A DNA stretch of 64,000 nucleotides from NCBI RefSeq assembly GCF_000317205.1, contig NZ_AJLK01000118.1, positions 1 to 64,000 of the forward strand. The letters are read 5' to 3'. Position numbers and translations under genes: made by a program. Below the pieces are notes generated by a model. That model saw only the letters and a list, made by a program, of their open reading frames with translations, had not been told where the DNA came from and made no database searches. This document shows positions 41,256 to 51,066 of the stretch, one piece after another (the stretch's first letter is position 1; each line of letters starts with the position of its first letter). Source of the DNA: Fischerella muscicola PCC 7414 (lineage in GTDB: Bacteria > Cyanobacteriota > Cyanobacteriia > Cyanobacteriales > Nostocaceae).

Positions 41256-43787
41256 TCAAACCTTTAAACCAGCTTTAGACTGAACATACTCTTCTAATTC
41301 GATGGTCAATGATTTTGCTTGCCAAATGTCCTGGCAATACTCTTGAATAGAACGATCTGAGGAAAATTTGCCGATCCGTGCTACATTTAAAATTGACATC
41401 CGAGTCCAATTGTCCTGGTTGCGATAAGCTTGACTGACCTGCTCCTGACAATCGATGTAAGATTGGTAGTCAGCAAGTAGCATAAATGGATCGTGGTGGA
41501 GTAAAGAGTCGAGCAGGGGACGAAATAGACCTGTATCGCCATGTGAGAAAATTCCTGAGGCTATTAAGTCTATTACTTCTTTGAGTTGGGGATTGGAATT
41601 ATAATAACTCCAAGGATTGTAGCCTTGGGTTTTGAGCGCGTAAACTTCTTCAGTTCGTAGTCCAAATAAGAAGAAATTTTCTTCTCCTACTTCTTGGCGA
41701 ATTTCGATGTTAGCGCCATCGAGAGTACCAATAGTTAAGGCCCCATTCATAGAAAACTTCATGTTACCAGTACCGGAAGCTTCTAAACCAGCAGTAGAAA
41801 TTTGCTCTGATAAATCAGCCGCCGGGTATACTCTTTGACCCAAAGTCACATTGTAGTCTGGTAAAAAAACAACTTTCATGCGATCGCGCACACAAGGATC
41901 AGCATTCACAACTTCGGCTACAGAGTTGATCAATTTAATGATCAACTTGGCCATGTAGTAGCCTGGTGCAGCTTTGCCACCAAAAATGAATGTACGCGGT
42001 GTAATCTCAAGCTCAGGATTGTGCTTAATGCGGTTATATAGCGTAATGATATGCAGTACATTCAAATGTTGACGCTTATACTCGTGGATGCGCTTGACTT
42101 GAATATCAAAGAGCGATTCTGGATTAACAACAATACCAGTTTTCTTTTGAATATATTTTGCTAAATTGCCCTTGTTTTCTAACTTAATTTGCCGCCATTG
42201 TTGACGGAAATTACTATCTTCAACAAAGCTTTCTAACTGTCTGAGGTCTTCGAGGTGCTTGATCCAGTTGTCACCGATTTTACTGGAAATTAAACTAGTC
42301 AAGCCAGGATTGCTTAAAACTATCCAACGCCGTGGTGTAACTCCGTTGGTTTTATTACTAAATTTCTCTGGCCACAATTGATAAAAGTCTCGCAGCACTG
42401 TCTGCTTCAGCAATTCAGTGTGTAACGCTGCTACACCATTGATTGCATGAGTACCCACACATGCCAGATTAGCCATCCGCACATATCTATCACCTGTTTC
42501 ATCAATCAGCGATAATCTGGCGATTTTACCCTGATCGTAAGGGTCTTGTAACCGCACCTGATCAAGAAAACGACGATTGATTTCGTAGATAATCTCCAAA
42601 TGACGAGGTAACAATTTACCAAACAGGTTAATAGACCACTTTTCCAAAGCTTCTGGTAGCAAAGTGTGATTGGTATAACCAAAGGTTTTTTGGGTAATAT
42701 CCCAGGCTTGCTCCCAAGCAAATTGATGTTCATCCAACAATAACCGCATCAGTTCCGCTACACCAATGGCAGGATGAGTATCATTGAGTTGGACAGCAAA
42801 ATTTTCGTGGAAGGTTGCCAAACTCTTGCCAGGACGATCTAAATGAATGCGAATCATATTCTGGAGAGAACAGGAAACAAAGAAATATTGCTGTTCTAAA
42901 CGCAGTTGTTTGCCTTGAACTTGTTCATCGTTGGGATAGAGAACTTTGGAAATGTTTTCGGAGACGACCTTTTTATTAACTGCACCGTAGTAATCACCGA
43001 TATTGAATGATTGAAAGTCAAAAGATTCAGGTGCTTCTGCTTTCCACAGTCGGAGGATATTAGTAGTGTTGACTTTATAGCCCAATATAGGTGTGTCGTA
43101 GGCGATACCTTTGACTACCTGATCAGGAATCCAGCGTACTCGGTAATTACCATATTGATCAGTGTAAGGTTCTGTGTGACCACCCAGCTTAACTTCATAG
43201 GCTAACTCGGGACGGTGGATTTCCCAAGGATTGCCCCACTGTAGCCATTTGTCTGTAATTTCTACTTGCCAACCATCACGGATTTCTTGGTCAAAAATGC
43301 CAAATTCGTAACGAATGCCATAACCAATTGCTGGAATTTCCAAAGAGGCGAGAGAATCCATATAGCAAGCAGCAAGCCGGCCTAAACCACCATTACCCAA
43401 ACCAGGTTCTTCTTCCTGTTCAATTAATTCTTCGATATTCAATCCTGATTCTGTAACTGCTTTATGTACTTGCTCGTAAATATCCAGATTGATCAGGTTA
43501 TTTCCCAACTGTGGCCCCATGAGAAACTCTGCTGATAGGTAGCAAACAACCTTGACATCATTTTTCACATATGACCTGGTTGTGCTAATCCAGCGTTTGA
43601 GTAAGCGATCGCGTACTGTATAAGCCAGCGCCATGTAAAAATCATTTTTTGTGGCAATCTCAGGATACTTACCCTGAATATAAAAGAGATTATCTGCCAT
43701 CGCCCGCCGCAGGGTTTCAATGCCTAGACCTGTGCGATCATCTTCTATTTGTAAAGTTGCTACTGTACTGGGATCGATTGTAGTCAT
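41256..43787 (-). CDS. glgP: Glycogen (alpha-glucan) phosphorylase
   Basis: Releases glucose-1-phosphate from glycogen by phosphorolysis using pyridoxal phosphate. 843 residues, the normal length. Visible hallmarks are EEPGLGNGGLGRLAACYMDS near residue 130, ALHTELLK, FIFGGKAAPGYYMAK, and the PLP-binding Lys in EASGTGNMKFSMNGALT (~residue 677), then LDGANIEI. ATG at 43787. Together with the GH65 gene nearby it gives local capacity for phosphorolytic sugar use. Upstream lies the second MITE-like copy. Confidence 0.97.
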   Translation of the reverse strand: MTTIDPSTVATLQIEDDRTGLGIETLRRAMADNLFYIQGKYPEIATKNDFYMALAYTVRDRLLKRWISTTRSYVKNDVKVVCYLSAEFLMGPQLGNNLINLDIYEQVHKAVTESGLNIEELIEQEEEPGLGNGGLGRLAACYMDSLASLEIPAIGYGIRYEFGIFDQEIRDGWQVEITDKWLQWGNPWEIHRPELAYEVKLGGHTEPYTDQYGNYRVRWIPDQVVKGIAYDTPILGYKVNTTNILRLWKAEAPESFDFQSFNIGDYYGAVNKKVVSENISKVLYPNDEQVQGKQLRLEQQYFFVSCSLQNMIRIHLDRPGKSLATFHENFAVQLNDTHPAIGVAELMRLLLDEHQFAWEQAWDITQKTFGYTNHTLLPEALEKWSINLFGKLLPRHLEIIYEINRRFLDQVRLQDPYDQGKIARLSLIDETGDRYVRMANLACVGTHAINGVAALHTELLKQTVLRDFYQLWPEKFSNKTNGVTPRRWIVLSNPGLTSLISSKIGDNWIKHLEDLRQLESFVEDSNFRQQWRQIKLENKGNLAKYIQKKTGIVVNPESLFDIQVKRIHEYKRQHLNVLHIITLYNRIKHNPELEITPRTFIFGGKAAPGYYMAKLIIKLINSVAEVVNADPCVRDRMKVVFLPDYNVTLGQRVYPAADLSEQISTAGLEASGTGNMKFSMNGALTIGTLDGANIEIRQEVGEENFFLFGLRTEEVYALKTQGYNPWSYYNSNPQLKEVIDLIASGIFSHGDTGLFRPLLDSLLHHDPFMLLADYQSYIDCQEQVSQAYRNQDNWTRMSILNVARIGKFSSDRSIQEYCQDIWQAKSLTIELEEYVQSKAGLKV

Positions 43788-43823
43788 AAGCGATCATTAA
43801 TATTTAGTTAATAGTTAGAGGTT

Positions 43824-43926
43824 ATACCATTTCACAAAATTCTTGATACAAGTCCTCCTCCTTGTCTTCTTTGTCCTCCTTGTCTCCCTTATCGCCAAAT
43901 GTATCAGAATTATGGTGAAACGGTAT
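43824..43926. mobile_element. MITE-like element, copy 2 (inverted relative to copy 1)
   Basis: Begins ATACCATTTCAC and ends GTGAAACGGTAT, with ~27-base terminal inverted repeats and a pyrimidine-rich centre (CCTCCTTGTCTTCTTTGTCC) that is the complement of copy 1's interior. It sits ~37 bases upstream of the glgP start and so may influence its promoter. Confidence 0.75.
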
Positions 43927-44354
43927 TAGTGAATGCTTTTGGGAACTACGACAATCGACTCCAGTCAAGCAGGAAGCTGTTTGAGTGTGGCGTAAAAATA
44001 TACTTTCAAATCTATAATCTATGAAAGTTTTAAAAAGCAGCACCACACACTAAGAGAACTAGCCCAAGTCTATGCACATAATTAAGGTTATATCCTGAAT
44101 GTTAACGGACGGTAATGTTCTCTGGAAAGATTGGTTAACTACAAATGATATAGTTTGTAGATACAGTACTACACTACCTAAAGTCTAATTTTTCAGTTTT
44201 TGTAGCTAGTTGCAATGGCAGATAGGCTAGTTAAGATAACCAGTTAAGCCAGTTAGCTAAATTTGTTTCTGAGAAGGTGTTGCTTGGCACAAATTTGTAG
44301 GGTTTTTAAACGCAGAGGATCGCAGAGTGAGCGCACCAGGGACGCAGAGTTTTT
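43927..44354. other. Intergenic region upstream of glgP
   Basis: AT-rich DNA with no gene. An ACGCAGAGG/GCAGAGTTTTT dispersed repeat covers 44305-44362 at the 3' end of the MFS gene. Promoter elements for glgP are presumed here but not clearly visible. Confidence 0.5.
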
Positions 44355-45854
44355 CTAAGAAATCAATGCTTCAGGATTATTACTAGGTAAAATTGGTGTT
44401 TTTTGAAATAAGAGATTGACAACGAGGAAAATTCCCAGGAAAACTGCTAAAGTCAGAAAAGTCCTGTGCATGGCAAATTCCAAGGCTGGAAGTGGCATAG
44501 ATGCAAGTGGTGTGGTATGAGGTAAGTTAATACTACTGAGAGCTAATGTGATAAATATAGCTGATCCTAAGGGAATTCCTAAAGTTTGACCAATCAGAGA
44601 TGATTCGTTTAACAAACCCGAAACAACACCGATTTTGTTGTGAGGAGTAATACGCATGGTTGCTACATTGTTGGGCGATCGCCACATCGCTAGACCTGCA
44701 CCCATTGCTATATCTGTGAGTACGTAACCTAAGGGTGTTAATTGGGTACTAAAGGTGCTAGCTAGCATACAGCCAAATGCTAACAACATTAGACCAATCG
44801 GAATCAGACGATGACTACCAAATTTATCAACTAAACGCCTTGATATGGGTGCAATGATAGCGTTAGTGATCGGCAAGGTGATCATTAACATTCCCACCTG
44901 ATCAGTTGGATACTGTAAAACTAGTTCTAAGAAAAATGGGTAGATCAGTAACCGAAATGCCATGACTATGTAAACCACAACCATTGTCAACAGATTGATA
45001 CTAAGGATGCGATTACGAAACAAAGACAAGTCAATCATCGGTTGTCTGATCTGAGATTCAACCAAAACAAACACTATTAAACCGATGATGGTTGTAGTAA
45101 GTAAAATGAGGGCGATCGCACTATTAAAGCCTTGTTTTTGCCCTTCACTCATCGCTAAGGCAAAGTTCACCATCACCAGCGCCAGCATAATTGTTCCTAA
45201 TGTATCAAATTTATCTTGTTCGCTACGGGTATTATGGGAAGGTGGAACACACCAAGCGAATAACAAAATGGCTATTATCCCTATGGGAAGATTAATTAGG
45301 AAAATTGCCCGCCAATCACTAAGCGTAACCAGTAAACCACCAATTGCTGGGCCCAAAACATAGGTAACAGAAAGCGTCATTACAGCAAGACTAAGGGCTA
45401 ACCCATATTGTGGGCTATGAGCGAACAACTCAGTGATCATTGCCATCCCCAATCCCACAATTAGTACAGCACCGCATCCTTGCAAAACTCGAAAGCCAAT
45501 CAGCCAAACAATTCCTGGTGCTAATCCACAGAGTAATGAACTGATAGTAAACAGCATCAACCCAGCTTGGAATAACTTCCGCCTGCCAAGCATATTACCC
45601 AAACAAGCGACGCTGAAAATCAGAGTAGTCAAGACAATAAGATAACTGATAATCACCCATTGAGCGACAGCCAGGTGAGTATCAAAAGTTTTTGTGATCG
45701 TAGGTAGGGCAATATTGACTGTGGAACTATCCAGTGTAAACATTATCAAGCCCAATACTACACTCAATAAAGCCAGCCAAAATTGAGACGGCGATCGCTC
45801 AGAATCAGAAAAATTTTGGGGTACTGGTTCGCTGTTCAATGGTATTACCACCAA
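44355..45854 (-). CDS. MFS transporter, DHA2 (EmrB/QacA) family
   Basis: A 499-residue inner-membrane drug/proton antiporter type protein with about 14 hydrophobic helices. The first helix carries the DHA2-like LDSSTVNIALPTI motif, and motif A-like NMLGRRKLFQAGL lies between helices 2 and 3. Motif C-like GPAIGGLLV in helix 5 supports an exporter. The start is TTG at 45854 (MVVIPLNSEP), with GTG at 45851 as alternative. Substrate unknown. No accessory EmrA-type gene is adjacent. Confidence 0.92.
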   Translation of the reverse strand: MVVIPLNSEPVPQNFSDSERSPSQFWLALLSVVLGLIMFTLDSSTVNIALPTITKTFDTHLAVAQWVIISYLIVLTTLIFSVACLGNMLGRRKLFQAGLMLFTISSLLCGLAPGIVWLIGFRVLQGCGAVLIVGLGMAMITELFAHSPQYGLALSLAVMTLSVTYVLGPAIGGLLVTLSDWRAIFLINLPIGIIAILLFAWCVPPSHNTRSEQDKFDTLGTIMLALVMVNFALAMSEGQKQGFNSAIALILLTTTIIGLIVFVLVESQIRQPMIDLSLFRNRILSINLLTMVVVYIVMAFRLLIYPFFLELVLQYPTDQVGMLMITLPITNAIIAPISRRLVDKFGSHRLIPIGLMLLAFGCMLASTFSTQLTPLGYVLTDIAMGAGLAMWRSPNNVATMRITPHNKIGVVSGLLNESSLIGQTLGIPLGSAIFITLALSSINLPHTTPLASMPLPALEFAMHRTFLTLAVFLGIFLVVNLLFQKTPILPSNNPEALIS

Positions 45855-46252
45855 TCACTTGAAAGTTCTCTTATTTCCATTTTCTCTTGAATAATATCGG
45901 GTGAGCCTACCATCTGCGATCACCCGTTCAGTTAAAGCTTTCAGTTTTTCCAATTCTTAAACTTCTTTAGGTGAAAGTTCTTTTGAATAAGGTCTAAACA
46001 GCTTGATCAATTTAATATTTATACAAAAAATATTGATTTACACCGATAATTTATCTGCGTGCATCTGTGTGCATCTGTGTTCGATAATAATAAAGATATT
46101 TGTACTAGCTGCAAAAACATCCCCACTTCATATTAATGTGCAAGGGTACACAGCCGTGTACCCTTACGATAAATTAGATTCTATGGGAACTGGATTTTCC
46201 CCTCGTTCATAGCGAGATAGAGGAATTTTTAGAATTATGCAAAAGGCCTAAT
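45855..46252. other. Intergenic region with CATCTGTGTG repeat and hairpin
   Basis: Contains GCATCTGTGTGCATCTGTGT (46056-46080), a perfect hairpin AAGGGTACAC/GTGTACCCTT with a 4-base loop (46142-46165, beyond the GH65 stop on the minus strand) and no convincing gene. The hairpin may terminate the GH65 transcript. Confidence 0.55.
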
Positions 46253-48457
46253 TTATCCCACCAGATCAAACTCATAGGTTTGGTTACGCCACTTCAACTT
46301 GAACTGCAAGCGTGTCCAGTTGGCTGGGAGATTAGGACAAGCAATGGGACCGAAGGGAGTCATGCGCACGCCACCAAACCCAAAGATGACTGCTTGCCAT
46401 ACTCCTCCTGCACTAGCTGCGTGAATACCTTCATGGGCGTTACGCCGCACATCTGCTAAGTCTACGATCGCTGCTCGTGTAAAGTGAGTGTAAGCTTCTG
46501 CACTTTGGTTGAGGTCGCAAGCTAAGATAGCATGAATTGCTGGGCCGAGAGAGGAACCATAGGTATGATCGGTGCGGGGGTTGTAGTAGTCCCAGTTGGT
46601 TTGTAAAGTTTGTCGATCAAAGCGATCGCGCAACAGGTACATTAACATTAATACATCTGGCTGCTTGAGAATTTGCTTTTGGCTAGTCGCTTCTACTCCC
46701 AACAATCCTTGCATGGATTTGCTACGGGGTTCGTAGTCAGCCAGGTTGACATACTCTAAGTTGTAAAAGCCTTCAAATTGTTCAATCAAACCAGTTTCTA
46801 AATCCTGGTTAATGTAGATGTGCTTGGCTATCTTTGCCCACAGTTGTCTTTGTTCTGGCTGCAAGTCAAGTTTTTCTGCCAGTTGTGCTGCTGTGTCGGG
46901 ATAAGACTTCACTAGCCAATCCCATAATGTCAGGGCAGTTTGCAAGTGCCACTGTACAAATAAGTTAGTGAAGGCATTATTATCAATGCGATCGTGATTT
47001 TCATCAGGACCTATAACATCACGAATATCGTAACTGTGACGTTCTTGATTCCACTCTACCCGGCTTTCCCAGAAAACCGCTGTATCTAAAATCATCTCTG
47101 CGCCATAGTCGCGCATCCATTGATCATCACCTGTCGTTTGCCAGTATTGCCAAGCACCGTAAGCAACATCAGTATTGATATGGACTTCAATATCACCGCA
47201 CCAAATCCGGACTTGTTCACCATTCGGAGTTGGAACCCAGCGAGGGGTGACTTCATCCCCTGTGCTGGCACTTTCCCAAGCATAAAAAGCCCCCCTGTAT
47301 CCCATTTCCTGGGCTTTGCGCCGCGCCCCAGGTAAGGTATGGTAGCGGTAGTTGAGTAAGTTCCGCGCCAATGCTGGTTGAGTATGAATCAGTAAGGGGA
47401 GGATAAAGATTTCTGTATCCCAAAATATATGTCCGCTATAAGCAAACCCAGAAAGGGTTTTGGGAGGAATACTAACTCTGTCATCATGACGCGGTGCTAC
47501 AGCTAGTATCTGAAAGAGATTGTAACGGATACTCAACTGAGCCAAGCGATCGCCTTCAATGACAATATCACTTTCTTGCCAAACTTGATCCCAAGCGGCT
47601 ATGTGGGCTGCTAGCAGAGTTGAATAGCTAGGTGCAGCAACTAAGCGAATGATTGCAGCTTCCGCCGGAGTCGAGATTTCCCGTGAGGTGTAGACGGTGA
47701 TAATTTTTTCGAGGGTGACGGTTTTGTCTGGTATAACTGCTAATTTTGTTACAAGTGTAGGGCTATGCTGGTCAAGCTGATGTACATGTACGGTTGCAGC
47801 TTCTTCAGCTTCTACTACCAGTTTAGCTGCCATCCCTAGTTCAATAGCAGAATGTAGAGTTTTACTGTGCAACCAGATAGTATTATCTAAACCGCCTTGT
47901 TTCAAAGTTTGCCAATGTTTGACTCCTTGGGTGTGGGGTTCGGGGTGAAATCCAACTTCTACCTCAACTTCACCCTCGAAGTCTACCGATGTAATCTGAC
48001 ATCTGGTTGCTAAAAAATTTTGATTTGCTAGACTTGCAAACCTTTCAAAATGAAATTCTAGGGTATGTCCAGCCGGACTACGCCATCGCACATCTCGACT
48101 TACTATACCCAAACGTAAATCAAGACGACGTTCGTAGCTGAGAATTTCACCACAGTCCATGCGGAATCTTTCTCCAGCTACTTTGATGGTTAAGGGTAGC
48201 CAATTGGGGCAGTTTACCAGCTCTGTTGTGGCGATCGCTACGTCATCATACACCCCATGAATCAAGGTTGCCGGACAATCCTGGGGATACCCTTCTTCAA
48301 ACGTACCCCTGGTTCCTAAATACCCATTACTGAGTGTGAAGACTGTTTCTTGATGATGTAGCTGAGTGGAGTCAAACTCCGTTTCAATAATATTCCAATC
48401 GCCAGATTCAATTAGTCGCTGATTTAGTTGGGAATTTTCGATGGTCAAGTCTAGCAT
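46253..48457 (-). CDS. Glycoside hydrolase family 65 protein (disaccharide phosphorylase/hydrolase)
   Basis: A 734-residue protein with the GH65 layout. The N-terminal beta-sandwich has NGYLGTRGTFEEGYP; the (alpha/alpha)6 barrel has SGHIFWDTEIFILPLL, the general acid Glu486 in VIGPDENHDRIDNN, and the phosphate-site segment HAASAGGVWQAV. These suggest phosphorolysis of an alpha-linked glucose disaccharide (trehalose, maltose or kojibiose). Which one cannot be told. ATG at 48457. The usual partner beta-phosphoglucomutase gene is not adjacent in this window. Confidence 0.92.
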   Translation of the reverse strand: MLDLTIENSQLNQRLIESGDWNIIETEFDSTQLHHQETVFTLSNGYLGTRGTFEEGYPQDCPATLIHGVYDDVAIATTELVNCPNWLPLTIKVAGERFRMDCGEILSYERRLDLRLGIVSRDVRWRSPAGHTLEFHFERFASLANQNFLATRCQITSVDFEGEVEVEVGFHPEPHTQGVKHWQTLKQGGLDNTIWLHSKTLHSAIELGMAAKLVVEAEEAATVHVHQLDQHSPTLVTKLAVIPDKTVTLEKIITVYTSREISTPAEAAIIRLVAAPSYSTLLAAHIAAWDQVWQESDIVIEGDRLAQLSIRYNLFQILAVAPRHDDRVSIPPKTLSGFAYSGHIFWDTEIFILPLLIHTQPALARNLLNYRYHTLPGARRKAQEMGYRGAFYAWESASTGDEVTPRWVPTPNGEQVRIWCGDIEVHINTDVAYGAWQYWQTTGDDQWMRDYGAEMILDTAVFWESRVEWNQERHSYDIRDVIGPDENHDRIDNNAFTNLFVQWHLQTALTLWDWLVKSYPDTAAQLAEKLDLQPEQRQLWAKIAKHIYINQDLETGLIEQFEGFYNLEYVNLADYEPRSKSMQGLLGVEATSQKQILKQPDVLMLMYLLRDRFDRQTLQTNWDYYNPRTDHTYGSSLGPAIHAILACDLNQSAEAYTHFTRAAIVDLADVRRNAHEGIHAASAGGVWQAVIFGFGGVRMTPFGPIACPNLPANWTRLQFKLKWRNQTYEFDLVG

Positions 48458-49023
48458 GACAAATAAAGCCTATATTTAGAGTTTTCCGTTGATGAGAAAA
48501 TAAAATGGTGACAATAATTAGGGGTCAAACTATTTTGGATTTTGCGAAAAGTTTGTAGACACGGAGTGGCTTCCCGCTAGGGTGCTAGGGCTTCCGGCGT
48601 TAGCGTATCGCGATGGCGAGGCTCAAAGCGTTTCAAGACGGACTTTAAATTGACCTCAATCCAAAATTCGCACTGTCTAGTCAGTTGTTCACTTTTCCCC
48701 AAAGTCTAGACTATTCTAAAATCTAAACAGAGAAAAAAGACGTGCAACTGAAAAATGGCGTTCCCGTTTTCATCTCCCCATAGAGAGATTTTCTTATTTT
48801 TTCAATAAAAAAATCTAAAATATAAAAAAATACTAATTGATACATTTAGCAAACAAGTACAAGGATATATATATTTATTAATCAAGTTCTGTAAATACTT
48901 TTTTGGACTCAAATCAGGCAAAAACTTTGTTTAGCTATTTATATCTCTTTGAGAGATAGCAAGATTTATCTATAAGTTTAGACTTAAACAATTAAAATAT
49001 TGACTCACTATAAGTAAAGTTTT
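48458..49023. other. Intergenic region with dispersed repeat
   Basis: 48545-48645 holds GCGAAAAGTTTG, GTGGCTTCCC, GGGCTTCCGGCGTTAGCG and CTCAAAGCGTTTCAAGA, another variant of the repeat found in the TpsA leader. The remainder to 49023 is very AT-rich with no gene visible. Confidence 0.55.
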
Positions 49024-49713
49024 TTATTTTCCCGATTTGCTAGCGATCTGGGTATGTAACCAACTTGATGGAAATTGCTGTGTAGCGATCGCCCCAACTG
49101 GTTGTGTTAATGCTTCTGTCACTGCTGACAAACTTCGCACATCGGTCAACATCCACGCATGAGTCATGACTGGCACAATCACCTCTCGACCCACAGGTAC
49201 TTGTGAACTATTCGCTGGGAGAATCATCAAATCATAGGGCGTCCAAATAGAGGTAAAATTGATCTGCGAGAGCATCTCAACGTCCTGATTCAAATCTTGT
49301 AAAAAAGCACTGTCAGGACGCATCTGCAAACAGCCAACACCTGGATTACAGTAGGCAACCCAAGTACCATTGTGAGGTGAAGAAATGGTAACAAACCTCT
49401 GTACTTTATTTATCCCTCCTAGTCGTTGGACATAATAACGGCTGACAATGCCACCCATACTGAAGCCAACTAAATCTATTGGTTGTTGTGGTGCAAAGGT
49501 AGTATCAACAAAATCAGCAACTTGCTGTGCCAAACTATCTAAACTGGCATGACCAGTATTAGGAACCAAATCCAGGTCATATACACTCCAACCCCTTTGT
49601 GTCAAGTAAGGAATCATTTTGTCAAAAACTCGACCTGTGTCGAAAATGCCATGCACCAATACAACGGGATTACGTCTGTAAGTTAATTTATCCATCTCTA
49701 AAATCAGGATCAT
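49024..49713 (-). CDS. Lipase-like alpha/beta hydrolase
   Basis: A 229-residue alpha/beta hydrolase of the triacylglycerol lipase / PGAP1-like type. The oxyanion motif VVLVHGIFDTG follows the first strand, the nucleophile Ser85 is in GFSMGGIVSRYYVQ, and a C-terminal His (TQPVG...SWLHTQ or THAWM) would complete the triad. No signal peptide. Start ATG at 49713 or, more like the family, ATG at 49695 (MDKLTYRRNPV). Substrate unknown. Monocistronic. Confidence 0.88.
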   Translation of the reverse strand: MILILEMDKLTYRRNPVVLVHGIFDTGRVFDKMIPYLTQRGWSVYDLDLVPNTGHASLDSLAQQVADFVDTTFAPQQPIDLVGFSMGGIVSRYYVQRLGGINKVQRFVTISSPHNGTWVAYCNPGVGCLQMRPDSAFLQDLNQDVEMLSQINFTSIWTPYDLMILPANSSQVPVGREVIVPVMTHAWMLTDVRSLSAVTEALTQPVGAIATQQFPSSWLHTQIASKSGK

Positions 49714-50246
49714 ATAGAATCTAGAAAAAATCTAACTGAGCATTACCACTATCCTCATACTAGCTATGACACTCCTCTCACTGGTTTAAGACCAAGTAGC
49801 ATTTAACAGTTACCAGTTATCAGTTTCATTACTGGGTAGAAGTCACAAGGGTTTAGTTGATTCGCCTCTGACTTCTGCCTCTCGCCTGTTCCCTTATGTT
49901 ACGTATAATGAGAGTAAATGTTAAATTTTGTTAAGCTGGCTTTCAGAATGTTGCTCTCATATCCCGAAAAATTTAATAATTAATTTTAAGTATCAACAAT
50001 TTCAAACCCTTGAGATAAAAAGCTTATAGCATTTTCCAGACCGCCGTTACTTATTTTTGGGCATTTGTAAAAACAAATGATAAACGGTGCTGGAATTAGC
50101 TTTTACGCATAACGAAGAGCCTAAAAAAATAATTGATTGCAAAAGTTTGAGGTCAACCTAGCAATAACTCTAAGAAATGTAATAATTTTCTCTAATTTTT
50201 AATGAAAGTACTCAAATTTCAGGTATAAAAGACAGGAGAAATTGTA
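49714..50246. other. Long leader region of the Ala/Lys-rich protein gene
   Basis: More than 500 bases without a gene, carrying a nested stem-loop at 50034-50095 and simple AGTTACCAGTTATCAG words near 49808. The ribosome-binding site AGGAGA is at 50234-50239. Confidence 0.5.
50034..50095 (+). promoter_or_regulatory. Nested stem-loop in the 5' leader
   Basis: The outer arms TTCCAG...CCGTT and AACGG...TGGAA pair around an inner perfect stem CATTTGT/ACAAATG (50062-50079). It is ~150 bases ahead of the start at 50247. It could be a cis-regulatory RNA or a small RNA; no known riboswitch class was recognised. Confidence 0.4.
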
Positions 50247-50843
50247 ATGTTCGGTTTTATCAAAAATTTAATTACTGGAATTATGAAATTCATCACTGGG
50301 CTTCTCCCTGGCAAGAAAAAAGGCAATGGTTATTATCTGGAACTGAAAGAAGAAGCTGAAACTACACCACCAGTTGCTGCGGCTAAAGCTGCTGCTGAAA
50401 AAGTTGCTGCTGTTGCAAAGAGTGCAGCCGATAAAGTCACTGAGCTAACTGAGAGTGAAGCTGATAAAGCCGTTGCTGAAACTAATGGTGCGAAACAATC
50501 ACCAGCACCAGTTGCAGCTGCTCCAGAAACATCTAACGGAGCAAAAGATGTTAAGAAACCTTCTCGTAAAACCTCAATTAAATCAGCGAAAAAAGCTAAA
50601 GCAGAAGCTAAGCCTGATCCCACTCAGGTTGAGTTAGTACAGACAGCTGAAGGTGTGACAGTAGAGGTCAAAGAAGACAAAGCACCCGCAGTTGCAGCTA
50701 AGGCGCAGCCAACAGAAACAACCTTCGCACCCAAGTACTTGATGCCTACTAGTACAAATGGTCGTCGTCGTCCCGGAGCGAATATGAATTCTTTCCTAGA
50801 GATGGCGCGTCAGGTGAAGACCCCTGCGAGCAAATCAAAATAA
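50247..50843 (+). CDS. Ala/Lys-rich low-complexity protein with amphipathic N-terminus
   Basis: A 198-residue protein. The first ~25 residues form an amphipathic/hydrophobic helix pair (MFGFIKNLITGIMKFITGLL) followed by PGKKKGNGYYLEL, suggesting peripheral membrane binding. Residues ~40-150 are Ala, Lys, Glu and Pro rich and histone-like or disordered. The C-terminus is basic (NGRRRPGANMNSFLEMARQV). The ribosome-binding site AGGAGA is well placed. Such proteins are common in cyanobacteria; function unknown. A strong terminator follows. Confidence 0.85.
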   Translation: MFGFIKNLITGIMKFITGLLPGKKKGNGYYLELKEEAETTPPVAAAKAAAEKVAAVAKSAADKVTELTESEADKAVAETNGAKQSPAPVAAAPETSNGAKDVKKPSRKTSIKSAKKAKAEAKPDPTQVELVQTAEGVTVEVKEDKAPAVAAKAQPTETTFAPKYLMPTSTNGRRRPGANMNSFLEMARQVKTPASKSK

Positions 50844-51031
50844 GTAGGTCGTCATTTGTCATTTGTCATTGGTTATTGGGTAGGGGCAAAGCATTTGTAC
50901 TAGTAAATTCAGTTTTGATATCAAGATACACATACAAATGCTTTGCCCTTACAGGCTTATTTACTTCTCGTAACTCGCATTACGCTTGTTTCCACTTACC
51001 TAATTAACAAAAGCAAAATTAGATTTTAAGA

Positions 51032-51062
51032 ATAGTAGGTGAAAAACACCTACTATTTTTTT
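51032..51062. terminator. Strong intrinsic terminator
   Basis: ATAGTAGGTG, AAAAA loop, CACCTACTAT: a perfect 10-bp stem followed by seven T. Clear rho-independent terminator for the plus-strand gene at 50247. The hairpin also lies directly beyond the stop of the convergent TPR gene. Confidence 0.9.
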
Positions 51063-51066
51063 CTAT

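Noticed and set aside
43822-44046. 74-codon minus-strand frame with DKGDKEDKEDKEED tail
   Set aside because: The acidic tail is just the translated interior of the MITE-like element.
46003-46212. 69-codon plus-strand frame
   Set aside because: Consists largely of the CATCTGTGTG repeat and a hairpin; no ribosome-binding site.
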